64,000 nt of DNA from Flectonema sp. DT1601 (lineage: Eukaryota; Euglenozoa; Diplonemea; Diplonemida; Diplonemidae), in the NCBI GenBank assembly GCA_964019425.1, contig OZ025802.1, positions 992,001-1,056,000 on the forward strand, given 5' to 3'. How positions within the stretch are numbered: position 1 is the stretch's first letter; each line of letters begins with the position of its first letter. This document shows, in pieces, positions 23,140 through 38,266 of this stretch. Both the position numbers and the translations under genes were made by a program. The notes beneath the pieces were generated by a model. The model ran no database searches. It saw nothing but the letters and a program-made list of their open reading frames with translations, and was not told where the DNA came from.

Positions 23140-24053
23140 CGCGGTTAAAGAATCACGAAACGACTGACAGATGTTTGCATTGGGGGGGGTTTTTTTTTCT
23201 TTCTTTCATTTCATCCCTCAGTTTTTTTAGTTAACAAAATAATATTCCAATTTATTTAAAGTATTTGTTGATATCTGGGTAGTGGGATGGCTTCCCCTGC
23301 TCATGAATCACTCACAACAACAGCACTGCGTTGTATTCATTTTTACGAATTTTTTTTTTTTTTTTTTCCCCCTCTAAAAAGAGTCCATATTGTTCCCACT
23401 GCACTGTCATGGAACAGGTAGAACTATAGTCTACATAAAGCTTAGAAACAAAACAAAAATACTTGAACAGCATTCACAGGGTTTTCACCCTTCTCACCGT
23501 TAGGTTTATGTGTTGCATTTCCGACGAGTTTTTTATTGTCCATTATAAAATATAACAACATTTCATTTTATTCCCCTTTCCCCCCCCCTCTTTTTTTTTA
23601 TTTTTTATTTTTTTCGTACTTATATGGATGTAATATAGGAAAGGAGGAAGAAAAAGAAGAAGAGAAAAAAAAACCCCCCCTAAAAAATAGTGACATGTGG
23701 TATTACATAGCTTTCGCGTCCATCTCCTCAAATTCCCTAATCCTTTATTATTTTTTTTTTTTGAAAGAAGTGGGGGGGGAAAAAAAAAAAAAAAAGGTAT
23801 CTTACACATTGCTCCCCTTCCCGTCGACGCTTCATTCCGGGGCATAATTTTCTGCCGCATTAAAAAAAAAGGTAGGAATGGAAAAAAAAAACAATTTTTT
23901 AAGTAAACAAAACCCAGTGATAATTATACATAAGGTGAAGTATCCCCATACCCTAAGAGATGAACCTGTTGGTTGATTATTATATTATTTTATAATTCTT
24001 ACAGAGATGAGAAGATGAGGTGGTGGAGATTTTATTGTCAACGGTAGTTGTAA

Positions 24054-25661
<1,608 letters not shown>

Positions 25662-25801
25662 TAGCTCGAATAGAGATGTATATTTTCACTTTTTAGCGCC
25701 GGTAGAATCTGCTGTTCCTCTAATCAGGTAATCGGCAGGCAGGACATATTTGCTTTTTAACGATTTAAGTTTTTAAAAAAAAAAAAAAAATCACTTTCAT
25801 C

Positions 25802-25803
25802 AG
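25802..25803 (+). promoter_or_regulatory. Putative trans-splice acceptor, 25811 gene
   Basis: The AG follows tcactttcatc, only 7 nt before the ATG. An A tract lies upstream instead of a long T tract. Confidence 0.45.
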
Positions 25804-25810
25804 TCAGACG

Positions 25811-28800
25811 ATGGCAACACAATGTCTGACGGTACTGGCTATAATATCGCTGGGGAGTATAGTAACGGATAATGATGTGTTGATGACGCATGAAGAAGCG
25901 ACTAATGAATGTCGAGCAAATGGTTGGGAGATTTGCTATTTTGAGTCGCAGAAAGAAGTAGAAGAAAATGTTCCGCACAACGACTTCGGATACTGGACGT
26001 CCCTAACAGACTTTGGGAAACCAATTGGTAGGGTTTGGGCTTCTGAAACAGCTAAACACGTATTATGGACTCCTAATAACGTCAATGAGGAATTCATTGT
26101 TGGAGAATTCGCGCAAGTGAGAAATCACAAATTCACAACTGCTACGCAATTTACTGAAAACGGTGAAGGTCTTGGTTACCTATGCTGCACTACATCATCT
26201 TGCATCGATAACAATAATGAACAGCGATCCTTTGTAACACAAGCCATCACTGAAGATGATAGCAACCCACCAAAACAAACGAATCTTATCTACGGAGGAA
26301 GTACTTTTTCACGTTGGCAAGTAGGGGTCCCTCTTGAGTTACCTATCGCTCAGATGCACCCATCTCGTGATTCGTGGTACTCTCCTCTAAAGGTCGGATT
26401 GCTTTATTATAACAACTTCCAAGGAGGTGGTGATTTTCGCCCAGAACCTGGATCAGTCGCGCACAATGTTACACTCGTCCAAGTGAGGACGAAGTGCTAT
26501 ATTTCTAGGTTAGCGATGACCTCCAATCCTTCAGACATTCTTAATTTCGGAACATCATCAATCTCGATAATAATGAGAGTTAATGCTGTCAAAAATAATT
26601 TCATGACAGTAGTTAGTGAGACTAATGAAACCTTTTTATATTTCAACATAAAAGATAACGGATTCAATTTTAAACTAGACAACACTTTGGAATGTCACAT
26701 CGGAATGAATACCTGGCATTTCCCACATGTTCATACAGTTATTGTATTAATTAACAGGTTGGGTTCAGATACTGTAGTCACTATTATCACTCACAGTAAA
26801 GTTACAAACTTCAAACAAACAAAAACCTGTACCTATAACAATTATCAAAAACCAATACGGGCCTATCAGTTAAAAGTAGGAACTGGAGACGTTTGTCAAG
26901 CATCAAACGCCGACGTTACCGCTCTTGGATTATGGAACAAACTTCTATCCCAAACTGAAATCGATCATATTCGCACAACTTATGAAACTACGAATTCCGC
27001 TGCCCAGTTCAATTCCGACATATTCTCATTTCCGAGGATGCAACTCTCGGCAGGAGTACCCCAGGAAATAACTGGATTATTATGGTTTAACTACGATGAA
27101 TATCCTCATTATGCTGAATTGACTAGAAATACTCCTATAAAGAACTCTTTTAATGGAAATGACAGTTTTAATTTTGACTATTCGGACATTGAGACTGTCT
27201 TTGGAGCTGTTCAAGGAAATGCTTTAGCTCTGGCTGATGATTTGTCACAATTCAACGTTTCTGGATGTCCTACATCTTCAGGGTTTTCAAGTCCTACAAC
27301 GATTTTAATTAGTTTGAACTCCTCATCTTACATCTCGTCTTTTAGGATTTATATAAATTCCGCTTCTACTTTTCCATTTGATACTAATGTCACGTTATGT
27401 TCATCTGCTGCTTGTATTGATTCAGAGAGTGTTTTAATTAGTTCGAGCTCTTGTATTGCTGAACATATTCTTTCAGAACCTCTAAGCTACCGAGTGACGC
27501 ATCTTTCATTTTCGATCAAGGCGACTGAAGAGATTCATGCTGTTGTTGTTGAAGACTGGAAACAGTCAAACAAGCTTGGGATGTGGCCTTTGAGATATAG
27601 TTCAAATCAATTAGTAGATCTGTCTTCGTCGGATAATAACTTAAAGGAGAGAGGCTCTAATTCTTCTGTTATGGTGTCTGATGGAGGAGAATTGTGGCTT
27701 CAGCTTCCGACAAATTGCTATTTACGTACCACAAATAGACTGTCACTACCTACCAAAACATGGGAGATATCAATCTGTGTTGATGTTAAGGTTAACAGTG
27801 GTACAGGTAGCCTACTGTCGATGACGGATCTTTTTGAGTTTGATATTTCTGAATTAATCGCCTTGAATGCCACCGAATCAACTGTCTGTTTATCAAGAGA
27901 AAAATATTTTATATCCATCACCGTAGACGGTTCTGAGATCGATAGAACAGCAATAAACATGACGTACATTGATAGTCGATATTTAGTCATTGGACGCAGC
28001 AGTAATGATATCACTGTGCGTAATATTGTTATTTACAGTCATTCGCTGACAGAAATCCAATCTGCGGCTCATTTCAACTCAACGATGACATCCAATTCAA
28101 CATTTCTGTCAAACTTTGAAGCTGCTAGGTGTGTACTTATTATTATTATTATTTTTTTTGTACCTTATTTATTATGTCATGTTATCTATTTCCCTGTGCG
28201 CCAGTAAAAACTAGCTGACGATCAACAAAATATATAAGGCTGCTTATCTGAAAATAATCTTAAAAAAAAAAAAAAAAAAACAGGTATTCCTATTCTCCTC
28301 GTCTTGAAACCCAGAAATCGAACTCAGCTATCCACTCTGGAGAAGAAGCATCCTGGTATACAAACCATTCGAATGGGGAATTGTTTTGGTGTTCTAAAAA
28401 CACATCATCACCACTGCAGACTTGTAATGATCAGTCCACAAGTAGTTACTTTCCGTGTGCATATCATGAACAGGAAGGTACTGCTTATGGAAGTTTTGCG
28501 ATTTATGGAAGTGGTGAAATCACATTAATAATTGGTACGACATCCTTAATCAAACATTCCATCATGGTGTCATTCAACGGAGCGTATGTACTGCGAAATC
28601 CGACTGATGATTTTGAAGAGAAAGTGACGTTGATTTCGAGTGAGTGGAATATTATTAAAATATCTTCGTATCTTCCAACAAGTCTCTCAACATGTGAAGG
28701 GTACTCAGTTCAGGTTTTATCATCGTCAAACAAAGAAATTCAGTGGAGTTATATCAACCCAACTAGAGATGATTTAGAAGTCAGAGATGTTCCTATCGTT

Positions 28801-31800
28801 GTAGAAAGTTATAACTGCGGTGATAACATGACAATTGATGTCGAAGGAGCAACGTCTGTTTCTGGTACTGGTAGTGTAAAGTCATTCATGGCAAGTTCTG
28901 GATTTATTGCAAAGTTAACATACCGAGAATCTTGTAACAATGCAGTCATCTCAATTAGAACGAATGTCAGCGACTTGAACGATCAAGAAACCATCGAAGC
29001 TAATCTTATTATCGATGCGGCACCTCTAGTTACTGTAGTTGGTATTGGAGGTATTGTGTATGTGGAGGATAGGGTTACTTTGAAACTTGAGGCTCAGAAT
29101 ATGTTCGGAATCACAGATCAAACGTTCAGCGAATCAGCAAACTTTTCATTACTTTCATCAGCTCTGTCTGGATGGAGTTCCATATCTTCTGAACATGCGA
29201 GAATGGTACCACATCCGAACACAACAGACTTTAGTAAGGGGGTTCTTAGTATTGATTTCTTCTTTCCAATTAGAGATGCGACTCTGCTTCCAGCTACAGT
29301 CGACGTTACCGTCCACGTCCCTCGTGCTACGAACAGTCCACTCACATTGACCTATACTGTATCTAAACATGTCTGTACTCCTACTTATTGTAATGGTCAT
29401 GGTAGCTGTGATGAAATTTATGGTTGTCTTTGTTTTCAGAATACTGCAACAGACGGACATTGGGACAGTGAAAGTCGTTGTGGGGATTGCTTACCGGGTT
29501 ATTATGGTTTTAGTTGTGGACCTCAATGCCCGGGGGTCTTTAGAAATAATGTGAATGATATAATGGTGTGTAATGGACATGGTGTGTGTGACGATGGAAA
29601 GTCTGGTTCTGGTACTTGCGCGTGTGAGGAGAACTGGTCTCCTGATTCCGGTTGTGGTGATTGCACACCAAATTATTTTGGACAATCTTGTTCATATGAA
29701 TGTGAAGTTTGTGGTGTCCCTTCAAATATTTGTAATTCTGGGATTCGTGGAACAGGCAGCTGCATCTGTAAGAATGAAGGTCAGGAAGGTGACACCTGTA
29801 CCAGTTGTAAGATGGGTTACGCTTCAAGTTCTAATTCATCAGGTTTATGTGATATAGCCTGTCCTAATCTTTGTAACTTTAGAGGTAAATGTGAATCAGA
29901 TGGAACCTGTACCTGTTTTAATGGCTACGGAGGAATCTCATGTCAAAGTACCTGTAAGTTCTTTAATGGTTTATTATGTTCTGGTCCAAATAGAGGTATT
30001 TGTGATGAACAGTGTGACTGCCTTCCAAACTTCTTTGGTGACGACTGCTCTGAATGTGCTCCTGGTAGATACGGATCTAATTGTCAAAATACCTGCACGA
30101 CACAAATGATCCCACCAACTAACAGACAAGTACACTGTTCTGGACATGGAAAGTGTAGTACAGGAGATACTTGTACATGTGATACTTTCTACAGCGGTGA
30201 TATTTGTCAGCACATCTGTCCGGCAATGGTCGGTGATGCTCTTCCGTGTTCGGGTTCTGGACAATGTAATAGTCAAGGACTTTGTGACTGCTTACCAAAT
30301 ATTGAAGGGGAATTCTGTGAAACTTGTAAACCAGGATTCGTTGGTCCTACCTGTACTGCTACTTGTCCTTCAGCTTGTGATAGCCATGGAACTTGTGTCT
30401 GGGATGACGCTATTAATGATGTTGTGTGTTTCTGCTCGGCAGGATATTGCAGCGTCGGAGCTGACAAGAAGGATTGCCGTAACAGAAACTGTAACGGTTG
30501 TAATTCTTTTGAAAAATCATTTCGAGGGATTTGTACCCCTTGTGACTGCGCCGTAACCCGCGCAGGAATCTGCAATCCAGAAACTGGGAAATGTACCTGT
30601 AATATAAACAGTTTTGGTACTGAATGCTTGCCTTGCACAGCTAATTGTAAAAACGGAACTTGTGATTCCTTAAATACTTGTCAATGTCGGTTGGGATATT
30701 GGGGTCCAACCTGCTCTAATGTGTGCACATGTAGCGACGTTAATTTCTGTAACCCAACAACTGGTGAATGTGAATGCAAACAAATTGGAGAGTACGCAAT
30801 GACTGGAATTGGATGTCACGTAACATGTGCTGGTGTTAGTCCAAACGGAGGATGTAACGGACATGGTGAATGTGGTCTTTCAGGGGCATGTGATTGTGTT
30901 CGTGGATGGGGTGGATTAGAATGTGAAATACCATGTCTTCATGGTCGAGTAGAAAATAAAGTTTGTGTTTGTGATGAATACTGGGACGGAGCAAGGTGTG
31001 ATAGAACTAATTCATGCACTGGAAACAATGCAACTCAGTGCAGCCGTCACGGTGTTTGCACCAGCACTGGTCTCTGCCAATGTTTTTCTGATGAATATAA
31101 CGGATTCTGGACAGGAATGACTTGTGATTCCTGTGCAAAAGGACATAGAGGTCTGTTCTGTAATTATCTCAATGGACCGACAACAATCTTAACTTCGATA
31201 GTTACGAACTCTTCTTCTTTATTTTCTGCATCAGTACTCCACACGACTTATTCTAGCATGGTTGCCGGCAAATCCCAAGTTGACGTTATTGCCGGTGGGG
31301 GTAGTAGTTTAGTAAAACTTGGCAATCCATTCCTACCATCGGATCCGGTTGGGGAGCTGAACATCGGTTCACTCAAAATACCAGGTGTGGTCTGTGGGAT
31401 TTTATTTGTTCACATCTTTGAGTCGACGTCGTACGTTATTCAAACATGTAATACGACAACTGGTAATCAACTGAGAATGAGTAAATGTAGTTGGAGTTCA
31501 CAAGCAATTGGTACTTGTACTACTAACACAGGTTTTTCTAATTTAGTTTTTACTGAAGCTGTCGCTAATGAGAAAAGTATATTCGTACTTGTTGGTACTA
31601 AGAACATTGTCGCATTCTACGATGGTTTCCTTACTTCTCAAATCAACGATGCTGTTCATGAACTGGAACTAGTCAGATCAATGGCCGTTAGTAGTACTAA
31701 ACTTATTCTTGGAGGTCAACGTCGTTCAACATGGGACATGTCATTTTTAACCTACTCGGTTCCAACACTGTCACTGACTTCAGATACTTTTATGAAAGAT

Positions 31801-34800
31801 TTAATTGAAGATTATGCACCAATCGATATCGGTAATGTATTGTGTTCTATGGGGACTCTGGGAAGTTGGACTGTAGGAGCTCCGTGTGATAAACATGAAA
31901 AGTACAACGACGTTACTTCAATTAACTTTAACGGACCGTCTGAAGTGGTAGCAGCAGTCACAACGAATGGAGGTGAGGTCGCATTGCTTCATGTGGATAT
32001 ATCAACCTATGGAATATGGCATGTACTTCCGGTAAATGACGCCAACGTGTTTCCTGGTAATGTCTTAGCGATGATTATAGACGAGGGATACGATCAAGGT
32101 TTCTTATCGTGCTATTCAACTTCGACACGGAAATCATCGCTTTATCGATTTCGAGTTCATCGAACTGCACTTCGACTAATTGGATTTAACGACATCAGCA
32201 ATTATGGAAGTTTTGCATCCTTCATAATCCAACCAACAACAAGATTATTATGGGCATCAGCACCTGTTGACTACGGACAAGCAACTTTATTCTATCCCCT
32301 AGCTATATATGCTGCTATGGATTCTGTTCCTCAAGTGACCCATTCTGCTTCAAAAATAAAAATAATTGGATCAGGTTTTAGGGCGGATGTTAAAACGTAT
32401 TGTTGGAATGGGGGTAAAAGTACTTTGGGTGAAATGTTAACATCGACAGAGGTGTCGTGTGATGTTCAAACCTCTGCTACGTGTGGATTGATTGAGATTT
32501 CAATTAGTAACGGCGCAGATCATGAGAACAACGCAACTCAAACTAAAACCATTCCAATCACAGTTCTAGAGTACCCCGTAGTGACTACTGTTCAGCCTAA
32601 TATAAGTCCTAAGAATGTCCATTCTGAAGTTTACTTAATCGGCCCGAACTTGAAGTCAACCGCAACACGAATGCAAAAATGTATATTCTCTCACTACCGA
32701 GATTACGACGGCGGTGATTCTATTGGTAAAGTTCTTTTTCAAGAAAAGTCAAAGGCATACTTTCTAAACACAACACACGTACTATGTCTTACAACGTATC
32801 CATATCCATTTTCTGTTGGACTCTCCCTGGACGGGGTGTCTCACAAGGATAATTCCGCGTTGTTTTTTTATTTACCAGCTCTTCGACTTTGTCCTTTAAC
32901 AACAAGTGACCTTCGAACCTGTCAGGGTGATTCAATTCAATTGCAATCAGCAGACTCTGAGTGGACTCACATCCCTGATATGTCTTTTGTGATATCTGAT
33001 GTTATGAGAAGATCTCTTAATGGGATTGGGAATGATGAAGTTACTGCTGGCATCCGCGTTGTTGGTTCTCTTAATTTTCCAAACCAATTACCAGTTCTGT
33101 TTGGTAATGTTACACAAGTCACATCAACAGGTGGGATTGTTACCTTTTCTGGATTTTCATTACAAAACGCATCAGTCGACACTCTAACACTGGAAGTGTA
33201 TGATGTGAATAATGGAACACTTTTACCTTCGTCTGTGACTTTAAGAATAACTGCTGGAAATGCTTTCACTGTAGCCAACCGTTGGAACTGCGCATTCGTA
33301 GAAAAAGCCGACGTCTCTCTCCTTGACTTTGCTGGTAATAAAATACGACTTGACGTGACCGGATTTAATTCAGCTTTAACCAGCTCATTACTTGTTGAGA
33401 GCGAACCTGATACCTGGATACGACCACTGTACACTGGCAGCCTACAAGCGTCAATAAGTATTGTGCGAGGAAGCACAGAAGTGTATTCGAAAGGACCACC
33501 GGAATTAGAAGTTGTATTTAATTCTGTAATGAATTGTCACCACGTTGAACTTCATCTTGAAAATTATATTGACATTAAGGTAGGTACTTTATGGTCGATA
33601 AAGAGTCAATCTCAAGGTAATTGGAGAGATGTTGACATCAGAAATATGACCGTCTCTGCCAGAGATATGAACGGAAAAGAAGTGTACTTGACAACAATGT
33701 CGTCAGATGTTGTGGTGAGGTCACTCACATCATTTCAAACTAATAAAATATTTATTACTATTTATGAATGTTTTGAGGACTCACTTCCGTGTATCGCTGA
33801 TGATGATGATCACAATTTATTATGCGACCTTCCAATGCCTGAAAACATCAGAGTAGGTTCTTTGTATAAAATCCAATACGAAATTGAAGGCTATATCAAC
33901 GACACCTCGTACTCTAATACTTGTTCTATATCGTCTTGTGAAGATTTGACTAAATTCAGTCTTAATGGAGTCTGTCATAAGTGTCCTGAAGGTGGAGTTT
34001 GTAATGGATCAGAGTCAAAATTAGTTGTAAGCCAACCCGGCTATTGGAAATCAGCTCCACTAACTTTTTATAAATGTAAATTTCCGGAAAACTGTCCAGG
34101 TGAAGATGAATGTTCTGAGACAAACACAGGTTCAATGTGTCAATCATGTATAGAAAATCACGCTCTTCACTTGGAGTATGGTACTTGTACAGAATGCTCA
34201 ACAGCAGATGCTATTCTTTCTATTTTCTACATGTTACTGTTGCTTGCGATACTGTCAGGGTTTACGATTATTGCTATGCTTCATGTCTATGAGTATCAGA
34301 CTATTCTTATTCGAATCGCCCTCGACTATGGACAGGCATCCGCCTTCCTAGTCGGAATGCATCCAACACTAAAGACATTCATAAAAGATTATTATTATGC
34401 TTTGAGATATTTTATATTAGATTTCGGAAGTACTAAGTCTTGGAGGTGTTTCCTAGGAATGGACAACATATTTATTCATTTTATTATAACAATGTTACTC
34501 TGTCCAGTGATGTCTTTATTGGTTGCTGCTATCGCATGGGCTGCGTACAGCAAGTTACGACATTCTAAAATCGCGCTCGATGGGAATGACAACAACAGAA
34601 CTGAACTTGACAAACAACTTCTAGATATCAACGCTCGTAAGTTAGAACGAATCCAGCCAAGACAGAATTGGATTGGTCGTGATTTCCAAGACTTTATCAA
34701 CGCTAATGAGAATTGGGTTGAAAAAGTTGAAGAAGTAGCTGCGGCTGACACTCTGTCTCCAAAATATGAAGTTGGTTTCCGAAACTCTCTGATTACGTCA

Positions 34801-36234
34801 TTTTGTGTTTGTTTTTACTTTCTATTCTCAGCTATTGTACACACCACCATTGAGAAGTTCTCCTGCTCCTCAATAACACGCGATGAGAATTCAACAACTG
34901 ACGTACTGTGGTCTACTCCGAGTGAACTCTGTCCTTGGAATACAGTTCTTGTGATTATGTCACTTGTTGTTTATGTTTTGATAGTTCCTGTTGGAATTCT
35001 TGTTACTTTAAAAACTTATCACAATGTTCATGGAGATTTGCAAACTGGGTTTGTATTTAGTGGAATCGTAGGAGGTTACAAACGACGTTTTTGGGTTTGG
35101 TTTGCTTCTGTCCTGCTTCGAAAAGCCGCAATCATCGTAATCGCGACTACCAAAATTGAAACTTTAACGAAGGCTTTCATTCTGATGTGGGTTTGGGCTG
35201 TTCCTTTTGTTGCTCATTTTTTAATAGCTCCTTTTGAGAATGATGTTCATAATGCTGTTGAGGGTTACACATTAATGGCAACCTTCATAGCAATCAATGC
35301 AGGACTACTTGGAGCTGATGATGGAGCCCACGCTGTTAATTACGATTATAAATCCGTCCCTTCAATTGTCATTTTGATAGTTAACATTCTGGGATGGATT
35401 TCGATACTTTGGGGTTTCTGTCGACACTATTGTATCAGAGAAAAGGATAACGATTCAAGAAAAGCGAGAGAAGAAGTAGATGAAGATTTCTATGGTGATA
35501 TACTTGATGAGAATGTAATGCAAAGAGAACTAGAAGCACTCTCTCAGGATAACTTCGATGATGATGAGGTGGTTAGTCTTGAAGAATCATTACAAAATAA
35601 GTTCAACCCAGACACTGCACCTAATCAGTGTCTTGTAATGTTAAACAACAATGAAGCCAGAATGTCGTATGCTCATGGATTACAACAAGTTGCGATAGGA
35701 ACAACAACGAGATTGGAGGCGACGGATTTAAGAAATGTTTATCAAATTAAAGAACCTGAAAACCGACTGATTATTGAATCGAGTCACAATACTATTTCCG
35801 TCGTTGGTAAGAGCACAGATATAGACGCCTGGTGTACGTGGTTATCTTCTGCAATCGTGTCTGATAGTGAAAAGGAATCCCAACCAGAGTCACTTCGTCA
35901 AAACGAAATTTATGAATTCCATGCAGCGACACCTCCTCCACGATCCCACTTCCTCGACAATAATGACGATGAGGTCGCTGTTTCTGTTTCTTCAAATAAA
36001 CTAAAAATTGGATCCAGTTCAATTCTGGCTTCAGATATAGTTTCAGTCATCTGCGGAACAGATACCATCAGAATTATGACTTCGTCAAAGGAAAAGTTTG
36101 AGATATTTGGAGCTGATTCTGACGTAACTATTTGGTCAGACTTCTTCAACACATCAAAGAAAACGGGACTGAGTGCGGCCTTACATTCTAACAGCAGTGA
36201 GAGTAATAAGTTCTTACCTGTTGATGATTTGTGA
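25811..36234 (+). CDS. Giant EGF-repeat, multi-pass membrane protein
   Basis: Exons 25811-28128 and 28284-36234 encode 3422 residues. A hydrophobic signal peptide leads into a Cys-containing N-terminal region that could be C-type-lectin-like, then long beta-rich segments that look lectin/LamG-like. Residues about 1135-1732 hold many EGF-type repeats (CNGHG.C, C.C..G..G..C). An IPT/TIG-like segment lies near 2200. A Cys-rich GYW module follows near 2655-2740, then about seven or more membrane helices (2745-3155). The cytosolic tail has an acidic stretch and two segments resembling small PH-like folds (about 3232-3300 and 3342-3402), each ending in a Trp-containing helix. The layout recalls large protist surface receptors of unknown ligand. 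The extracellular domain names are tentative; the overall topology is clear. Confidence 0.85.
28129..28283 (+). other. Intron of the 25811 gene (155 nt)
   Basis: Phase 2, gtgtgt to a run of about 19 A then cag. It restores Arg (AG|G) and joins SNFEAAR to YSYSPRLE. It contains an 88-bp dispersed repeat. Confidence 0.85.
28165..28252 (+). repeat. 88-bp dispersed repeat, copy A (inside an intron)
   Basis: It matches 61683-61770 at 86 of 88 positions without gaps. It includes the acceptor-like gtgcgccag and ends ggctgcttatctgaa. Confidence 0.95.
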
Positions 36235-37331
36235 AAAACCCAGTAATTTTCACAGTAATTCTTTTTTTAGTAAATTAGTACTGTAGCTGTAGTCATCGTG
36301 ATGCTAAAATGTGTCTTCGAACTGAGATGTTGGCCGCGCTTTCCTGCTTCGCTCGTCTTGTCATCCGACGGCCTTTTTTTTTATGTATCGTTCAGTTTCT
36401 TTCTTTAGTATTTTGTTTTGTTCCTACAACTTATGCTGAAATTCGAGTATCGTGAGTGAGAACGAAAAAGAAATATTTTTAACAGCATACGTATAACTTC
36501 CTTTAGCTTTATCGGTTTAAGTCGGTTCACCGTTTCGTGCGCGGACATAACATCCACAGTGTTATAGGACTACTGTAATTACTGTAAAGCCTAAAGCCAA
36601 TTTCCTTCTTTTTTTTTTTTTGCTTTTTTTTTTGCTTTTCTGTATCACGAACAATGGATTTGCTCCGAACTGAGAAGTTGCCACATGTCAGGAGGGAAAA
36701 GGTTATGGTGCTCATAAAAACAAGTCGAGCAGCTATTATTATTTTTTTTTTTCTTTTTTTTAAAAAAACTATCGACGACACGTGGTACTGTTTCTCACCA
36801 ACTTATTTTCAGCAACTACTATTTTAAAAAAAAAAATCACTAGCAATTCACCACCGACTTCTTTAGTGAAGAAGGACATACTTCTTTGCTTCTGTTTTTT
36901 TTTTTTTTTTTTTAAGGTTTTGATATTTCTGAACCTGAAAAGCTCTATGTTATGGTCAAAAAGGAAATTTAAAAAAAAAAAAAAAAATTCTTTTGAAACT
37001 AACACGGAGGCAGTATGAACATTTAAAAATCATTTGGGTTTTGGGAACTCAAAACCTCCTGATCATCTTATCTTTTTTTTTCTGACAAAAAAGAAGGAAA
37101 AAAATCTCCTTTTTTAAGAATCGATCATATTATTATAGACGTTCGTTCTACTGGTTTGATTTTCTTCTGTCTTAACAACAGTCTCCTGTGATAGCTGTGA
37201 GTTACTCTCTGTGTTTGCATCGGCAACACATCGACACGATGAATTTAAAAAACTCATTTTAAAAAAAAAAAACGGTGGTTTTTTTTTATTATTATTATTA
37301 TTTTTTTTAAAACTCTTATACTAATAATATC

Positions 37332-37356
37332 AAGGCAAACTTTTTATATTTGCCTT
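37332..37356. repeat. Perfect 8-bp hairpin
   Basis: AAGGCAAA and TTTGCCTT flank a nine-base T/A loop, within an AT-rich gap. It could form in RNA or DNA. No function is assigned. Confidence 0.6.
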
Positions 37357-37493
37357 CGATAATGAATCGATTATACAAATGTTTTACTTTTTTTTTTTTT
37401 TTATTATTATGTAAGTTCTGATTTTCTTCTGTCCAAGCAATTATCCTCTGTGTTTGTATGAAATCATGAATTAATCTTTATTTAACCATCGGC

Positions 37494-37495
37494 AG
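37494..37495 (+). promoter_or_regulatory. Putative trans-splice acceptor, 37503 gene
   Basis: The AG follows ctttatttaaccatcggc and lies 7 nt before the ATG of the short first exon. Confidence 0.5.
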
Positions 37496-37502
37496 AACAT
37501 AA

Positions 37503-38266
37503 ATGACAAGTAACGATAAGGACACGCGTGAGGCTGCGTTGTTGGGATGCATGCAGGTTTGTTTGTAGTTTTTTTTTGTTTTTTTTATAAATTGTTTAAT
37601 AAAAAGTTTGACACAACGAAAAAAAAAAAAAAAAAAAAACAGAAAGGGATTCACTCTGCTTCTGATGAAGAGATGATGACACCAGAAGAGTTCACAGCGT
37701 GGTTTTTAAAACACCGCGGAATGGAATTGCAAACAAATGACTCTACTCAACCTGCAGAAAAGCCGAATACTCCTCCTGCAGCAGGTACTGATCTGGATAA
37801 CCAAAACCCACCTGACAACAATGAATCAGAGGAAGCAGCCAGACGCAGACATTCAATATTTCGTCATATTTGGAATCTAATAAAGTGTCTGTTCTTGACA
37901 TTCTTGTTGGCGTATGATGGGAGTAAGGCATCGTCTAACTTTATTATTGGAGCGTTGATATTGTTTTTTATAAATGTTATTCAAAATGGTAACCTACTGG
38001 ATCAAATAGTAGTAGTTAGACATCAAGAGGCTCCAGTAGCACCACCTCCTCAGGTTGAGGCCCCACCTCAGACTAATGCTGCTGATGGAGATGCTGATAC
38101 TGATGCTCAACAAGATGTGACTGCTACCCCAGTCCCTCCACCACAGGTGGTAGTAGCACAACGACCACCAGTTGGTAAAATTCAACTAACTATCCGAGTT
38201 TTTGCTGTTTTCGTTGAGTCTCTGCTGCCGAGTTGGACATTACGTGAACTAGATCGCTATAATTAG
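37503..38266 (+). CDS. Small membrane protein, unknown function
   Basis: Two exons, 37503-37556 and 37643-38266, give 225 residues. The first exon supplies MTSNDKDTREAALLGCMQ, so the open frame that runs through the A-rich intron is not the true N-terminus. A Pro/Asn-rich stretch is followed by one or two hydrophobic segments (FLTFLLAYDG and FIIGALILFFINVI), then a Pro/Gln-rich region and a C-terminus ending PSWTLRELDRYN. The layout vaguely recalls ER-membrane adaptor proteins such as HERPUD, but I see no decisive motif. Confidence 0.7.
37557..37642 (+). other. Intron of the 37503 gene (86 nt)
   Basis: Phase 0. The donor is gtttgt, followed by T runs. The acceptor CAG follows about 20 A. Confidence 0.75.

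Larger units (their letters stand above)
36235..37502. other. Non-coding gap
   Basis: About 1.27 kb of A/T-run-rich DNA. It includes a hairpin at 37332-37356 and two related segments beginning gattttcttctgtc (about 37158 and 37420) that each lead to a ctctgtgtttg motif, suggesting an old local duplication. No coding frame is convincing. Confidence 0.6.

Noticed and set aside
28129-28207. C-terminal extension ending in FFVPYLLCHVIYFPVRQ
   Set aside because: It is translated intron containing the dispersed repeat; splicing joins two long exons in frame. A true alternative product cannot be excluded but has no support.
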